From Clostridiales bacterium (GTDB lineage: Bacteria; Bacillota; Clostridia; Peptostreptococcales; Acidaminobacteraceae): a DNA stretch of 64,000 bases. Positions 46,239-56,179 of this stretch are shown here, in pieces (the stretch's first letter is position 1; each line of letters begins with the position of its first letter). Location: NCBI GenBank assembly GCA_016342415.1, contig JAEIOD010000005.1, positions 186,001-250,000 on the forward strand, read 5' to 3'. Both the position numbers and the translations under genes were made by a program. Under the pieces are notes generated by a model. The model did not search any database. It was not told where the DNA came from and saw only the letters and a list, made by a program, of their open reading frames with translations.

Positions 46239-46371
46239 AGAGTGATGAATAGTCATCACTCTTTTTTAGATTATAGAGAATGTACATAAGGATAATTGAA
46301 TAAATGTCATACTCAACCACTTGAATATCAAGAGGGCAAACATTATGTACATAATATTCAAAAATGTTATA
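46239..46371 (+). repeat. Composite intergenic repeat, copy 1 (island left edge)
   Basis: Begins with the yneA terminator hairpin (AGAGTGATGA and TCATCACTCT), then AGATTATA and ATGTACAT as in other copies. The block 46277-46371 matches 61373-61470 over about 95 bases with roughly 78% identity by eye, including ATACTCAACC and CATTATGTACATAAT. It lies directly after the conserved lexA-yneA locus and marks where accessory DNA begins. The 46372-46543 stretch holds no gene. Confidence 0.7.
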
Positions 46372-46543
46372 GTGTTCATCTCTTGTATGTAGTATGATTT
46401 TATTATACTGTGTTTTTGATATGGAATTAGAATCGTTAGCAATGAGAAGACCTGAATCATGGTATGTATATCCTAAATGTGTTTTAATTATTTTAAGATA
46501 AATAAGGTGGATTTTATGATTTATGAAAGGTGGTTAATGGGAT

Positions 46544-47042
46544 ATGAACATAAATTTGAAGCATTGTACAACAAAAGAAAATAAAAGACCGTTAGAGAAC
46601 CTGCAGCAATTATACCTTCACGATTTATCTGAGTTTGCGAATGACTTACAAATAGATAAGAGTGGTAAGTTTGAGAATGATGACATCACACATTACTTTG
46701 AATAGGATTGTTTAATACCGATGTTAATTCGAGTAGAGGAGACCATAGTTGGCTTTCTCCTGTTGAATAAACCGCCGTACGCTCCACCTAATGTTGATTA
46801 TTACATCAATGATATTTTTATATGTAGAGGTATGCGAAAAAAAGGTATTGCTCTGAAGGCGTTGAAGATTCTATTTGAGGAATTTCATGGTATATGCATT
46901 ATTAGAGTTAAAGAAGAATCAAAACGCCGTTGACTTTTGGCATCATACCTTCAAAAGGTTAGACATCAAATCTGGGGAAACTGAAATGGTGGAAGATGGA
47001 CATGACTGTCTTTTGCAATGTTTCGATATAGATTTTAAATAG
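46544..47042 (+). pseudogene. Broken GNAT acetyltransferase
   Basis: The frame starts MNINLKHCTTKENKRPLENL and keeps QLYLHDLSEF, the start of a known GNAT type. A TAG at 46703 stops it, yet the same frame resumes with DCLIPMLIRVEETIVGFLLLNKPPYAPP and continues through DIFICRGMRKKGIALKAL, the acetyl-CoA loop. A frameshift near 46888 then moves the ending (LLELKKNQNAVDFWHHTF, to 47042) into another frame. One nonsense codon and one frameshift make it a pseudogene unless sequencing error is involved. Confidence 0.8.
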
Positions 47043-47168
47043 GAGATGCCTTCGAGCTAGAAAGTTTCAATTGATGGATTAAATCAGAAGTGTTGGACTT
47101 GATCGTTGGAGGAATTATTCTTTGAAAAGAAAATGGTAAATTAGGGATGAAAAAGGAGAAACATATAT

Positions 47169-48245
47169 ATGCAGAAGACAATAGGTAATATGGCAAGGTA
47201 CTTAAAGCAATTATTGCCAGTGAATATACCTGAAACATATGCAATCAACACTAGATTTACAAGTATTTCAGAAGAGGACAACATAAGACATGGTGTGCTT
47301 GCATTCAGAGACTTTATATATAGACTTTGCGATTGTTTGATAGAAGATAATAGTTTATGTGACATAGCTATAAAAGGTAAGGATAAGTTTTCAGACGAAC
47401 TGACTTTAACTGTTGAGTTTCCGTTTTTAAACAACATTAGAAGTATTTTAATCAACATAGGTCATCATGGTATATTATCAGAGCAAAGTGATTCATTAAT
47501 GGTTGTTGGGTGGGATACTCTTAGCCTAAAAAGATCTCTAAATAAAAATTCAACTACAAAAATATCTGTCCCACAAATGATTAAAAGTTTGAAATTTTTA
47601 ACTGAATGTGGTTTTTGTTTCACTGGTATTGATTTGAGTCAAAAAAAACCTGATGTATCTGAAATTGAAACAATTGAAATTACGTATCCTGATAATCCGA
47701 TTATGCTAATAGGCTGGAAGGCTCTAGGAGTTGCTCAGAGTGAACTAGCAACACGTAAGAATGATGACATTCTACTCAGGTGTGATTATAGGATGCTTAA
47801 GAATGGGGATGACGAGATTACATCTATCTTGAAAGAGTTTATTAATCCGTTGTCGGATCCACTACAAAATCTTGTCTTATTGTTACATCAACACTACTTA
47901 GATTCAGGAATGAAATGTAATGTAGAACTAGGTTTTTTCTGTACTCATTTCATTTATTCATATAAAAGAAAGGCAATATGGAGATTTTCAGTATCTTTTC
48001 ATAACGGCCACCGTATCATACTAAAAACAAAGAACACCGGAAAATATACTGATGTAATTGACAGATTTCCAGATTATTTAAGTGAAAAGATTGTTAAGGG
48101 ATATGGTTGTGACAGGAAAAAAGGCACTGGACATGGGAATTGCCAAAAAGGTTGTGAAGGATTTAGTTTTCCTTTGGACAAATCGCTAATTAATATTAGT
48201 GATGAATTAAAGATATGGCTAGATAGCGAACTGTTAAGCATGTAG
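47169..48245 (+). CDS. Hypothetical protein of the island
   Basis: 358 residues, not recognised. No signal peptide and no transmembrane segment. It has a mixed alpha/beta composition, with cysteines concentrated at the C-terminus (YGCDRKKGTGHGNCQKGCEGFSF), suggesting a metal site or a structural cap. AAGGAG lies 11 bases before the ATG. It lies between repeat copies 1 and 2 with the broken GNAT gene. The frame is intact and codon use looks like the rest of the window. Confidence 0.75.
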   Translation: MQKTIGNMARYLKQLLPVNIPETYAINTRFTSISEEDNIRHGVLAFRDFIYRLCDCLIEDNSLCDIAIKGKDKFSDELTLTVEFPFLNNIRSILINIGHHGILSEQSDSLMVVGWDTLSLKRSLNKNSTTKISVPQMIKSLKFLTECGFCFTGIDLSQKKPDVSEIETIEITYPDNPIMLIGWKALGVAQSELATRKNDDILLRCDYRMLKNGDDEITSILKEFINPLSDPLQNLVLLLHQHYLDSGMKCNVELGFFCTHFIYSYKRKAIWRFSVSFHNGHRIILKTKNTGKYTDVIDRFPDYLSEKIVKGYGCDRKKGTGHGNCQKGCEGFSFPLDKSLINISDELKIWLDSELLSM

Positions 48246-48306
48246 TAATAGAAGTATTTTTAATACAAATAATTTTATAGTTATTACTGAAACAAATTAA
48301 GTTTAA

Positions 48307-48346
48307 AACGGGTCTGTTGGATACCGATTCCAATGGACCGTTTTTT
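48307..48346 (+). terminator. Rho-independent terminator after the hypothetical gene
   Basis: AACGGGTCTGTTGGA and TCCAATGGACCGTT pair imperfectly, followed by TTTTTT. Confidence 0.7.
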
Positions 48347-48483
48347 AACTGATTAAGTGGACCTATTTTCAGGTTGACAAATACAGTTATTTTTGTATTT
48401 CCATAGTACATAAGATGTATGTGGAGCAATGTAGTAAATAGTTTACTCCCTTTCAAATGAAAACTGTAGGGAAGAAAAGAGAT

Positions 48484-48566
48484 AAAGAAAGAGGAATCTG
48501 GTCTGATAATTAGATCATATTTCTCTTCTTTTATTGGTTTCAATATATATTTAGTACATTATGTAT
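48484..48566 (+). repeat. Composite intergenic repeat, copy 2 (partial)
   Basis: An imperfect hairpin from AAAGAAAGAGGAATCTG to TTTCTCTTCTTTTATT, followed by an AT-rich block with GTACATTATG. The hairpin 3' arm is shared almost exactly with copies 3, 4 and 5/6, unlike ordinary terminators of unrelated genes. The rest of the composite is missing or too diverged. Confidence 0.6.
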
Positions 48567-48961
48567 CATGTAAGTACACTATAAAATTCTAAATCATAAG
48601 AAGTGTAATATTTTTTTAATGTCTTTTTCCCTGATTTATTGAGTACAATAAAATGACATCATTCATATTCTTTAAATGTATTAAAAATTAAAAACATTAA
48701 AGATGATGAATGAATTGTGACGTTCATATTGAACTGAATGTTTGTGGTCATTTTTTATGGACGCACCACAACAAATTGAATGACAAATAATAATAAATGT
48801 ATTTAATGATGTTTACTGACGCGGTCTGATTCTGGGAAAAAATCTTCGGCTATATGGTGTTGTTCCTAGTGATGTATACTTAGTAAACTTGGTTATCATA
48901 CATATAGAATTAACTTACGCTATCCATATAATAAAATAACAATCTAATAGGAGGTTCTATA
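48567..48961. other. Gene-free stretch in the island
   Basis: About 395 bases with only short open frames and no match to the repeat blocks. An AT-rich segment precedes the next gene. Nothing functional is seen apart from the ribosome binding site AGGAGG at 48951. Confidence 0.5.
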
Positions 48962-49882
48962 ATGGCTATAATTAAAAGAAATTTTGAGTGTGAGAGAGAC
49001 TTTGAACTGGTTGACAGGTTTCTAAGTGAAACATATATTTTGAATCGAAGAGTTTATAATTGGGATAATGGTCGTTGGTCTTTTAATAGATTTTGCATTC
49101 ATAATGATGAAGAAGCAACAGGCAAGAGGCTGTGGGATCGTGGTGTTCAAATCTGGGAAGATTGTGGCATGATAGCAGGTCTTTGTCATTATGAGGAACC
49201 AGGTGATTATTTCTTACAAGTCCATCCAGAATATAAGGATATTGAAGACGATATGATCATTTGGGCTATGAACAATTGTAGAGAATTGCACCCAGATATT
49301 GAAAATATCAATGTTGCAACGCACTTTGATGATGAAAAGCGTAAGTCTATACTGTTAAAATATAGTGGAATAAAAAATGAGTTTGTTGATGATTTCAGGA
49401 AGTTAACTATCAATAATGAATTTGAATTACCTAACCTCCCGGAAGGATACAAAGTCATAAATATTGATACTTCAAATAGGAGTATGTGTGAAAAAGTAGC
49501 CAGACTATACACAACTATTTGGCCAACCAGTGTTTATATGCCAAATGGTGAGACCGTGATGAGTTTCATTAGCTCGCCAGCTTTTAATAGTGAACTGTCT
49601 TTTGTCGTAGTAAATGAAAAGGATGAGTATGTGGCGTTTTATGTTTTATGGTGTGACAGCTACAATAAGCACGCCCACCTTTATCCTTTTGGTATAGATC
49701 CAAAATATAAAGGTGGAGTGATTCCTGAGGTTATTCTAGGAGTAGGTATTAATGCCCTTTATAATAGGGGATTTGAAAGTTTAACATTAAGTGCATGGTA
49801 TAGTGAGGAAGAAGAGGTAGTGTTTGAAAGCTTTGGATTTGAGAAGACTGGATATGGTGAGACTTATAAGTTGAAGTTATAA
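48962..49882 (+). CDS. GNAT-family acetyltransferase, two-domain
   Basis: 306 residues arranged as two GNAT-like halves. The N-terminal half (about 1-150, GMIAGLCHYEEPGDYFLQVHPEY) looks like a degenerate domain. The C-terminal half (about 155-306) carries VVVNEKDEYVAFYVLWCDSYNKHAHLYPFGIDPKYKGGVIPEVILGVGINALYNRGFESL, with FESFGFEKTG near the end as in acetyltransferases. AGGAGG precedes the ATG. The substrate is unknown; island GNATs often modify antibiotics or toxins. Confidence 0.82.
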   Translation: MAIIKRNFECERDFELVDRFLSETYILNRRVYNWDNGRWSFNRFCIHNDEEATGKRLWDRGVQIWEDCGMIAGLCHYEEPGDYFLQVHPEYKDIEDDMIIWAMNNCRELHPDIENINVATHFDDEKRKSILLKYSGIKNEFVDDFRKLTINNEFELPNLPEGYKVINIDTSNRSMCEKVARLYTTIWPTSVYMPNGETVMSFISSPAFNSELSFVVVNEKDEYVAFYVLWCDSYNKHAHLYPFGIDPKYKGGVIPEVILGVGINALYNRGFESLTLSAWYSEEEEVVFESFGFEKTGYGETYKLKL

Positions 49883-50131
49883 TTTAGGATTTTAAAACTT
49901 GAAATGTATTATAAATAAATGCAATTTTGAATATTGTTCGAGAAAATAATCACCGATTATACAATAAACATATGTAAGGCTATTTTAAGATGGAGAATAT
50001 TAATTTCAGATTAGAAATAATTAAGAACAACGTTAATAAAATGAATTAATATAGAATGAGGAATTAAAATAGTATAGACTGTAATGGATAAGAGAACTGA
50101 TATAAACCGTTTGATGATTAAGGAGGAGTAT

Positions 50132-50272
50132 ATGAAAAAGATTGTAGAGACAAATACATCTGAAAGATATGCTAATTTAGATGATAAAATCAATGAAGAT
50201 CTAAGAAAAGAATTGTTCTATGCTGTACGTGAATGTAGTAACAGCTGGAATCAATACAAATTACTTTTATAA
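50132..50272 (+). CDS. Very small hypothetical protein
   Basis: 46 residues, starting MKKIVETNTSERYANLDD. AAGGAGGAG lies 4 bases before the ATG, which is the main support. It is charged and probably helical and has no signal peptide. It may be a real small gene or the remnant of a longer one. Confidence 0.4.
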   Translation: MKKIVETNTSERYANLDDKINEDLRKELFYAVRECSNSWNQYKLLL

Positions 50273-50545
50273 TTGGACACAAATAAGTCAGTTTATGGCT
50301 ATATTCAACATGATTATCGATTATGAAAAATAAGTTATGAGGTTGCATCGATTTGAAGGCAAAACGACTGGTAAATAGTCGTGATTCTGGTGAATGTATA
50401 AAAGCTATAGATACTTATCAAATGTAATTTCAATAGCTTTTAAGGATAAAAGATATCTAATTCAATAGGTATCTTTTTGATATTGAAGTGAAACTCCAAT
50501 TGTATACTTCATCCCCAAAAATAAGAAGTGGAGGAGAGAAGAAGT
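50273..50545. other. Gene-free stretch with two hairpins
   Basis: Inverted pair AAAAGCTAT and ATAGCTTTT at 50399-50441, then a terminator-like hairpin AAAAGATATCT and GGTATCTTTTT at 50447-50478. No coding potential is seen. Confidence 0.5.
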
Positions 50546-50708
50546 AAAAGAAGAGCAGTCTAATCAATAATTTAATCAGATTTCTCTTCTTCTTTTATTA
50601 GATTATAATGTATATTTTCTTCGGTTTAAAATTCATCTAAATCAACAACCTTTATGTACATTTTATCCATAAGATTGGTGGTAGTCAAACTGACAATTTC
50701 TGATTGTT
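50546..50708 (+). repeat. Composite intergenic repeat, copy 3
   Basis: The hairpin AAAAGAAGAGCAGTCTAATC to TCTCTTCTTCTTTTATT is followed by AGATTATAATGTATATTTTCT, shared with copy 4. The middle block is missing. The tail (TTATGTACATTTTAT at about 50651, then GTCAAACTG at 50684 and TTCTGATT) matches copies 4 and 5. So it has the left and right parts of the composite. Confidence 0.7.
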
Positions 50709-50823
50709 GTGTTTGTCGACTGAAAATTGTGGTTCAATCAATTTTTTTAAAAAATTAATAGAAAACTCTAAATTATGTAGCTTTAAATTTTCTAACCGTA
50801 TCTTATCCTTTTTAGTCCTATAA

Positions 50824-51234
50824 TCAGAGTATATTTGAATTATCAATTGATATTGTGACAGATTCATTGGTTGTAACTGTTTTTAATAGATTCGTGTCAG
50901 TCGTGATACGACCAATCTTTATACATGGACTTGAAGTTCTTGATGAAGTCCAGTTACTAAAGCTGGTATTTCCATAAAGAAGAGCAATTGAAAACTTCTT
51001 TTCTCCATCAGGCGATCTCCAATAAACTACATCACCAGGCTGGAACTCCTCTGTCTCAGTACCATCATATTCAATATCTGCACCTGGTACACGAAAATAT
51101 ATCTCACCTCCTATGTTATTTGCCTTACTTGTGATTGGCAATGCTTGTATAAAGTAAGTAGCAACCTTGCTTTCTGGTTCGAATTCAATGTCTAGACAGA
51201 TATGTTGAAACATGATTTTCCCTTTGAAGTTCAT
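50824..51234 (-). CDS. Cyclophilin-like fold protein
   Basis: 136 residues. The sequence ATYFIQALPITSKANNIGGEIYFRVPGADIEYDG...FQPGDVVYWRSPDGEKKFSIALLYGNT has the pattern of the bacterial cyclophilin-like family (DUF/PF18050 type), which usually lacks proline isomerase residues. AGAGGTGGG precedes the ATG. It is the only minus-strand cargo gene in the island and is divergent from the HxlR regulator at 51368, which may control it. Confidence 0.8.
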   Translation of the reverse strand: MNFKGKIMFQHICLDIEFEPESKVATYFIQALPITSKANNIGGEIYFRVPGADIEYDGTETEEFQPGDVVYWRSPDGEKKFSIALLYGNTSFSNWTSSRTSSPCIKIGRITTDTNLLKTVTTNESVTISIDNSNIL

Positions 51235-51367
51235 TTAGCCCACCTCTCATTTTTTTAGTTGATTTATACAAGTTATACTATTATTATAAAAGTACAGTTG
51301 ATATTTAACAAGTAGGCACTATTTGGTAAGGTAGTATCAATTAGGTTACTGTGAAAGGCAGGTTGCT

Positions 51368-51757
51368 ATGAGTGGGTCGTTAAAAACTCCAAGAATCATA
51401 CAAAAGAAATATAATTCAACATTTGAGATTACAATCGATTTGATCGGTGGGAAGTGGAAGCCTCTTATTTTATGGCATTTAAGCCAAAAAAGAATACTTC
51501 GATTCAATGAGTTGAGAAAACTAATACCTCATATAACCCCCAAAATGCTAACTCAACAATTGCGTGAACTCGAGGTTGATCAACTTGTTAAGCGAAAAGT
51601 GTATCCACAAGTTCCACCGAAGGTAGAATATTCATTGACTGAATTTGGGAAAAGCCTTTTACCAGTACTATGTACACTTTGTGAATGGGGAGAAAAGTAT
51701 TTCAAGGAGTTTTCTGATAACTCATATTGTTTTAATAAAGATGCAGCTTATGATTGA
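51368..51757 (+). CDS. HxlR-family transcriptional regulator
   Basis: 129 residues, a winged-helix HxlR protein: FEITIDLIGGKWKPLILWHLSQKRILRFNELRKLIPHITPKMLTQQLRELEVDQLVKRKVYPQVPPKVEYSLTEFGKSL is the complete domain (about 17-100). Family members sense aldehydes or redox state. It faces the cyclophilin-like gene across about 130 bases, the usual layout of a local repressor and its target. Confidence 0.92.
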   Translation: MSGSLKTPRIIQKKYNSTFEITIDLIGGKWKPLILWHLSQKRILRFNELRKLIPHITPKMLTQQLRELEVDQLVKRKVYPQVPPKVEYSLTEFGKSLLPVLCTLCEWGEKYFKEFSDNSYCFNKDAAYD

Positions 51758-52448
51758 GAACCAGTGGTATGTATAAGTGAATAGGGTAGACTTTTCGTAT
51801 CATATAATTCAACACCACTCAATTTATCATACTTAATACAGCTTAATCTCCAATCCTTAGAAAGACATTATGTACAGGAATATACGTGGGTCAGCTATCG
51901 CCAACATCGATGATTCATTATGTTTTTAGTGCTTTTGATGAGCACATTAATATATTATCAACATCTTTTATAGGACACTATTTGATAAGCAACTTTCATC
52001 GTATTAAAATAATTAATTCTGATTTATAGAGATAAATTAATTATCATTATAAGTATAAAAACTCCTTCATATCAAATAAAGGAGTTTTTTGCAGTAGAAA
52101 CCTTATTAACCATAACATATCGCAAAATGTTTCTTATATTCTATAATAATCCTACAAATTGAATTAGAAATCACTCGAGGAAATATAGTACTCTTTGATT
52201 CTTTAATCCAGATGTATTTCGAGTTATGAAAAAGCTTGTTGAAAGAGTATGATTTATATTCATAATATTTTATTTAATTTATATTACAGTGATGTATTAT
52301 ATTGTATGTTGGAATTATATGGGTTATACTTTTTTAATGATGCATAGTATAACCAGATTTGTTAAATACTTTATTTATTCATTTTTCATAATTTTCTGGA
52401 TGCGTCAATCGGACTTATAAATATAGAATTTAAATGTAGGAGGTAGGG
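51758..52448. other. Gene-free stretch with terminator and inverted repeat
   Basis: About 690 bases. A terminator lies at 52064-52092 (AAAACTCCTT and AAGGAGTTTT with a T run). A perfect 9-base inverted repeat GGTTATACT / AGTATAACC, 15 bases apart, is at 52322-52354, about 95 bases before the ABC exporter gene, and may be an operator. No coding sequence is seen. Confidence 0.55.
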
Positions 52449-54260
52449 ATGAGTGTTAAACCAAAACATGGTGTTTTTAGTAACATAGGATTTATATTTA
52501 GAAACATATGGCGCGTTGATCGGTTTTTATTAGTGGCAATGGCTACTATGATATTTGCTAAAGTATGCCAACCGATTATCGTTATTTACATGCCAAAGTT
52601 AATTGTCCAATACTTTGAAGAAGGTAGAACTGTCAGGGAGTTGATGTTACTGGTAGTATACTTTGGTATTGTTTCTTTGATTGTAGGCCAGGCTAGAAGT
52701 TTTTCTGATGGTTATTTTCCAAGAAAAAATGCTTATTTTAGAAGTATGAAACTAGGCTCTGAGATGGCAATGGCGTCTTTAAGTGTTCACTATAAGTATT
52801 TAGCTTCGGATAAAGGACAATTAGAAATTAGAAAAGCTAAAAATGCGGTTAATCGTCCTACAGATGGTATACAAGATTTTGTTATCCGTATGATTGAATG
52901 TACATCCAATTTTATCGGTGCATTCATATACATCATCATCTTATCGTCATTGAATCCGTTTATTATTATTGGTTTGATTTTATGTGGTATTTTAAGTTTT
53001 CTTGCAGGTAATAGTGTAAACAAATATAGAATGAAGGTTATGGATCATAAAAGTAAAGCAGATAAGAGATTGTTCTATGTTAATGATTCAACCAGAGATG
53101 TTAAATATGCCAAAGACATTAGAATGTATGGCATGTACAATTGGCTTTCAGGATTAGGTGAACAACTACTTCATGAACGCAACGATTGGGAAAAGAAAAT
53201 CTCTTTTAAAGCATTTTTGAGTGCTTTAGTTGATGGTGGTATAGCATTCTTAAGAGATGGTTTTGCCTATATATACTTGATTTTCCAAGTGATTAATGGC
53301 AATTTATCAGTATCGGAATTTATTTTATACATTGGTTCAATAACAGGATTTTCAGCATGGATCAGTAGTTTTGTAAACAATTCCATTGTCTTGAGTGCTG
53401 ATTCATTGAGTATTTCAGATTTCAGAGAGTTCATGGCTAAGGTTGATGATAACGTAAAGAAAAAATTGTCACATAAAAAGATTAAAACACCTATTTCCAT
53501 AGAATTAAAAGATGTAAGCTTTTCATATGGTGACGAAGTGATTTATGAGAATTTCAATCTAAAAATAGAAGCAGGAAAAAAGGTTGCATTGGTTGGTGTG
53601 AATGGAGCTGGCAAAACGACTTTGGTAAAATTGATTCTGAATCTGATAGAACCAACAAGTGGTCAAGTTCTCTTAAATGGTGTGGATGCAAAAGAATATG
53701 ATATGCACCAATATTACAGTCAATTTTCAGTAGCGTTTCAAGATGCGTTGGTCCTTGCATATGGTATAGATGCCAATGTGTCTATGGCTTCTAGTGAAAA
53801 GACTGATCAGGAAAAAGTGGACAATGTCATACAAATGGCTGGGCTTGAAGAAAAAGTTAAAACTCTTAAGCATGGTAAGTTTACAAGTGCTGAAAAATAC
53901 CTTGACAGTGAAGGTGTTGAACTATCAGGTGGAGAAAGACAGAAACTGATATTAGCCCGTGCATTATATAAGGATGCACCAATCCTGATATTGGATGAAC
54001 CTTCATCGGCTCTAGATGCAATTGCAGAAGCAGAACTCTATGAAAAATACCATAAGATGACAGAAAACAAAACATCTATATATATATCACATCGTTTATC
54101 TAGTACAAAGTTCTGTGATGAAGTCTTGCTTTTAGATGGTGGTCACATTATTGAAAGAGGTAGTCATATAGAATTAATGGCGCTAGATGGCAAGTATGCT
54201 GAAATGTTTACAGTTCAAAGCCACTATTACAATGAAGAGGAAATGGAGATGACATCATGA
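52449..54260 (+). CDS. ABC exporter, fused permease-ATPase, subunit 1
   Basis: 603 residues: five to six transmembrane helices (about 25-320) and an ATPase domain with Walker A GVNGAGKTT, signature LSGGERQK, Walker B PILILDEPSSALD and H-loop SHRLSS. All key residues are intact. AGGAGGTAGGG precedes the start. The stop overlaps the next exporter gene, so the two form a heterodimer. Such pairs export peptides or drugs; no peptide precursor gene is evident nearby. Confidence 0.93.
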   Translation: MSVKPKHGVFSNIGFIFRNIWRVDRFLLVAMATMIFAKVCQPIIVIYMPKLIVQYFEEGRTVRELMLLVVYFGIVSLIVGQARSFSDGYFPRKNAYFRSMKLGSEMAMASLSVHYKYLASDKGQLEIRKAKNAVNRPTDGIQDFVIRMIECTSNFIGAFIYIIILSSLNPFIIIGLILCGILSFLAGNSVNKYRMKVMDHKSKADKRLFYVNDSTRDVKYAKDIRMYGMYNWLSGLGEQLLHERNDWEKKISFKAFLSALVDGGIAFLRDGFAYIYLIFQVINGNLSVSEFILYIGSITGFSAWISSFVNNSIVLSADSLSISDFREFMAKVDDNVKKKLSHKKIKTPISIELKDVSFSYGDEVIYENFNLKIEAGKKVALVGVNGAGKTTLVKLILNLIEPTSGQVLLNGVDAKEYDMHQYYSQFSVAFQDALVLAYGIDANVSMASSEKTDQEKVDNVIQMAGLEEKVKTLKHGKFTSAEKYLDSEGVELSGGERQKLILARALYKDAPILILDEPSSALDAIAEAELYEKYHKMTENKTSIYISHRLSSTKFCDEVLLLDGGHIIERGSHIELMALDGKYAEMFTVQSHYYNEEEMEMTS

Positions 54261-56122
54261 AGAAGAACAAAAGAATCAAATTGAATTTATCTACAATTAC
54301 CTCTGCACTAAAAAAAATCTACCAAATTAGAAAAGAATACATTTGGGTACTGATTGGATATGCTATTTTACAGGCAATAAGACCTTTTATTCCAATTATA
54401 ATATCTGCCAAGATTTTAGACGAGTTATTAGGAGATAAGGATGTCGATAAGTTGATGATTATGGCAATCTCTTTGGTAAGTTTTATGTTAATCACCCATA
54501 TCATTTCAAGTTACTTCATCAAGAAATATAATGATGAATCAAAACTCTTGATTAACAGCTATTACTTTGAATTATCCAAAAAAAGTATGACCATGGAATA
54601 TGCTTATATTGAGAAAAAAGAAACCATGGATTTATTGCACCAGATCGAAGGAGCGGCTACTAGTTGGATGGCCATATGGAACATAGCAGAGTATATGCAA
54701 AAGGGACTGTTGGCAATTATAGAGATTGCTATAGCTGTAGTTTTAATAATGACTATGTTAACTGGAAGTGTTGCTGTTGTTACAGCTGAAGTGGTATTCA
54801 TTCAATCAAAATTGGCCGTAGTTGCTCTGCTCGCAGTTCTGGTATTTGGCTTATATTTATATAGTGTGATACAAGCAAGAATCGGAGAAACAGCAGCAAA
54901 AGATATGCAAAGTGGTATAGCAGGCAATAGAGTATTTGGTTACTTATTCTTTTGGATGACCAATAACTATGAACATGGCAAAGATATTAGAATATACAGT
55001 GCACAAGACCTGCTTCACAGTAAAATTAAAGGTTATGTTAAAGGGAACTATCATGATTGTGATGAACATTACGTGAAACCAAATGTTAAGCATTTCTCCT
55101 TGTTAAATATAGTGAATGTTGTCATGTTAATGGCGGTGTACTGCTTTATCATATTAAAGGCATATGTAGGGGCAATTACAGTAGGTACGATCTTTATACA
55201 GATAAATGCAATTATGAAATTATACGATTCTGTAGGCAGCTTTTTAACACAATACAACATGTTAAAGGCAGCTTGCGAACATTTTAAATACAGTATAGAA
55301 TTTTTTGAATTACCAGAATCTAAAAAAGATGGAAAAAAAGAAATTGAAGTGTGTGATACTTATGTTTTTGAGTTTAAAGATGTATCTTTTAATTACCCAG
55401 GTACAGATACCTTGGTATTGGATCAAATTGACTTAACTATAAAAGCAGGTGAAAGATTGGCAGTTGTAGGCATGAACGGTGCTGGTAAAACGACAATGAT
55501 TAAATTGTTATGTCGACTGTATGAACCAACATCAGGAATCATCACTCTTAATGGTACAAACATTCAGGATTATGATTTTGATGCGTACATTAATCTATTT
55601 TCAGTAGTGTTCCAGGATTTTCAACTCTTTGCATTTGAAATGGATAAAAATGTAGCAACAGGAAATGATATAAATAATAAGGCGCTAGAAAATGCACTCA
55701 AAAATGCTGGACTATCAAATGTTATTGAAACTATGAATAATGATTTTAAAGTACCTCTTGGGAAGAAATATGAAGAAGAAGGTAGAGATTTTTCTGGTGG
55801 TGAAAAGCAGAAGTTAGCTATAGCAAGGGCTCTCTATAGAAATGCACCTGTTGTTATATTAGATGAACCGACCGCAGCATTAGATCCGATTGCAGAATAT
55901 GAAATATACACTAAGTTTGATGCTTTAGTAGAAAATAAAACAGCGGTATTTATTTCTCATCGTTTGTCTTCATGTCGATTCTGTCATGACATCGCAGTTT
56001 TTCATAAGGGTAAAATTGTTCAACATGGTAATCACGAAGCTCTTTTAAAAAATCATAACGGAAAATACTACGAATTATGGAATGCACAAGCAGAACATTA
56101 TATTTATGAACAGGCAAATTAA
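54257..56122 (+). CDS. ABC exporter, fused permease-ATPase, subunit 2
   Basis: 621 residues with the same layout: transmembrane region about 30-330, then Walker A GMNGAGKTT, signature FSGGEKQK, Walker B PVVILDEPTAALD and H-loop SHRLSS. Both catalytic glutamates appear intact, so neither ATP site is obviously degenerate. The start overlaps subunit 1 by 4 bases. The pair is the largest cargo block of the island. Confidence 0.93.
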   Translation: MKKNKRIKLNLSTITSALKKIYQIRKEYIWVLIGYAILQAIRPFIPIIISAKILDELLGDKDVDKLMIMAISLVSFMLITHIISSYFIKKYNDESKLLINSYYFELSKKSMTMEYAYIEKKETMDLLHQIEGAATSWMAIWNIAEYMQKGLLAIIEIAIAVVLIMTMLTGSVAVVTAEVVFIQSKLAVVALLAVLVFGLYLYSVIQARIGETAAKDMQSGIAGNRVFGYLFFWMTNNYEHGKDIRIYSAQDLLHSKIKGYVKGNYHDCDEHYVKPNVKHFSLLNIVNVVMLMAVYCFIILKAYVGAITVGTIFIQINAIMKLYDSVGSFLTQYNMLKAACEHFKYSIEFFELPESKKDGKKEIEVCDTYVFEFKDVSFNYPGTDTLVLDQIDLTIKAGERLAVVGMNGAGKTTMIKLLCRLYEPTSGIITLNGTNIQDYDFDAYINLFSVVFQDFQLFAFEMDKNVATGNDINNKALENALKNAGLSNVIETMNNDFKVPLGKKYEEEGRDFSGGEKQKLAIARALYRNAPVVILDEPTAALDPIAEYEIYTKFDALVENKTAVFISHRLSSCRFCHDIAVFHKGKIVQHGNHEALLKNHNGKYYELWNAQAEHYIYEQAN

Positions 56123-56179
56123 GCTATAATAATGATAATAGATTGTATACTGAATACGTGATTCGAAAGGAGTTTACAG

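Noticed and set aside
46266-46460. Minus-strand open frame of 64 codons
   Set aside because: It lies inside repeat copy 1, has no ribosome binding site and its composition follows the AT-rich repeat.
48196-48543. Minus-strand open frame of 115 codons
   Set aside because: It runs through two hairpins and overlaps the end of an intact plus-strand gene; no family likeness.
50685-50867. Minus-strand frame of 60 codons
   Set aside because: Overlaps repeat copy 3 and the end of the cyclophilin-like gene; no start signal of quality.
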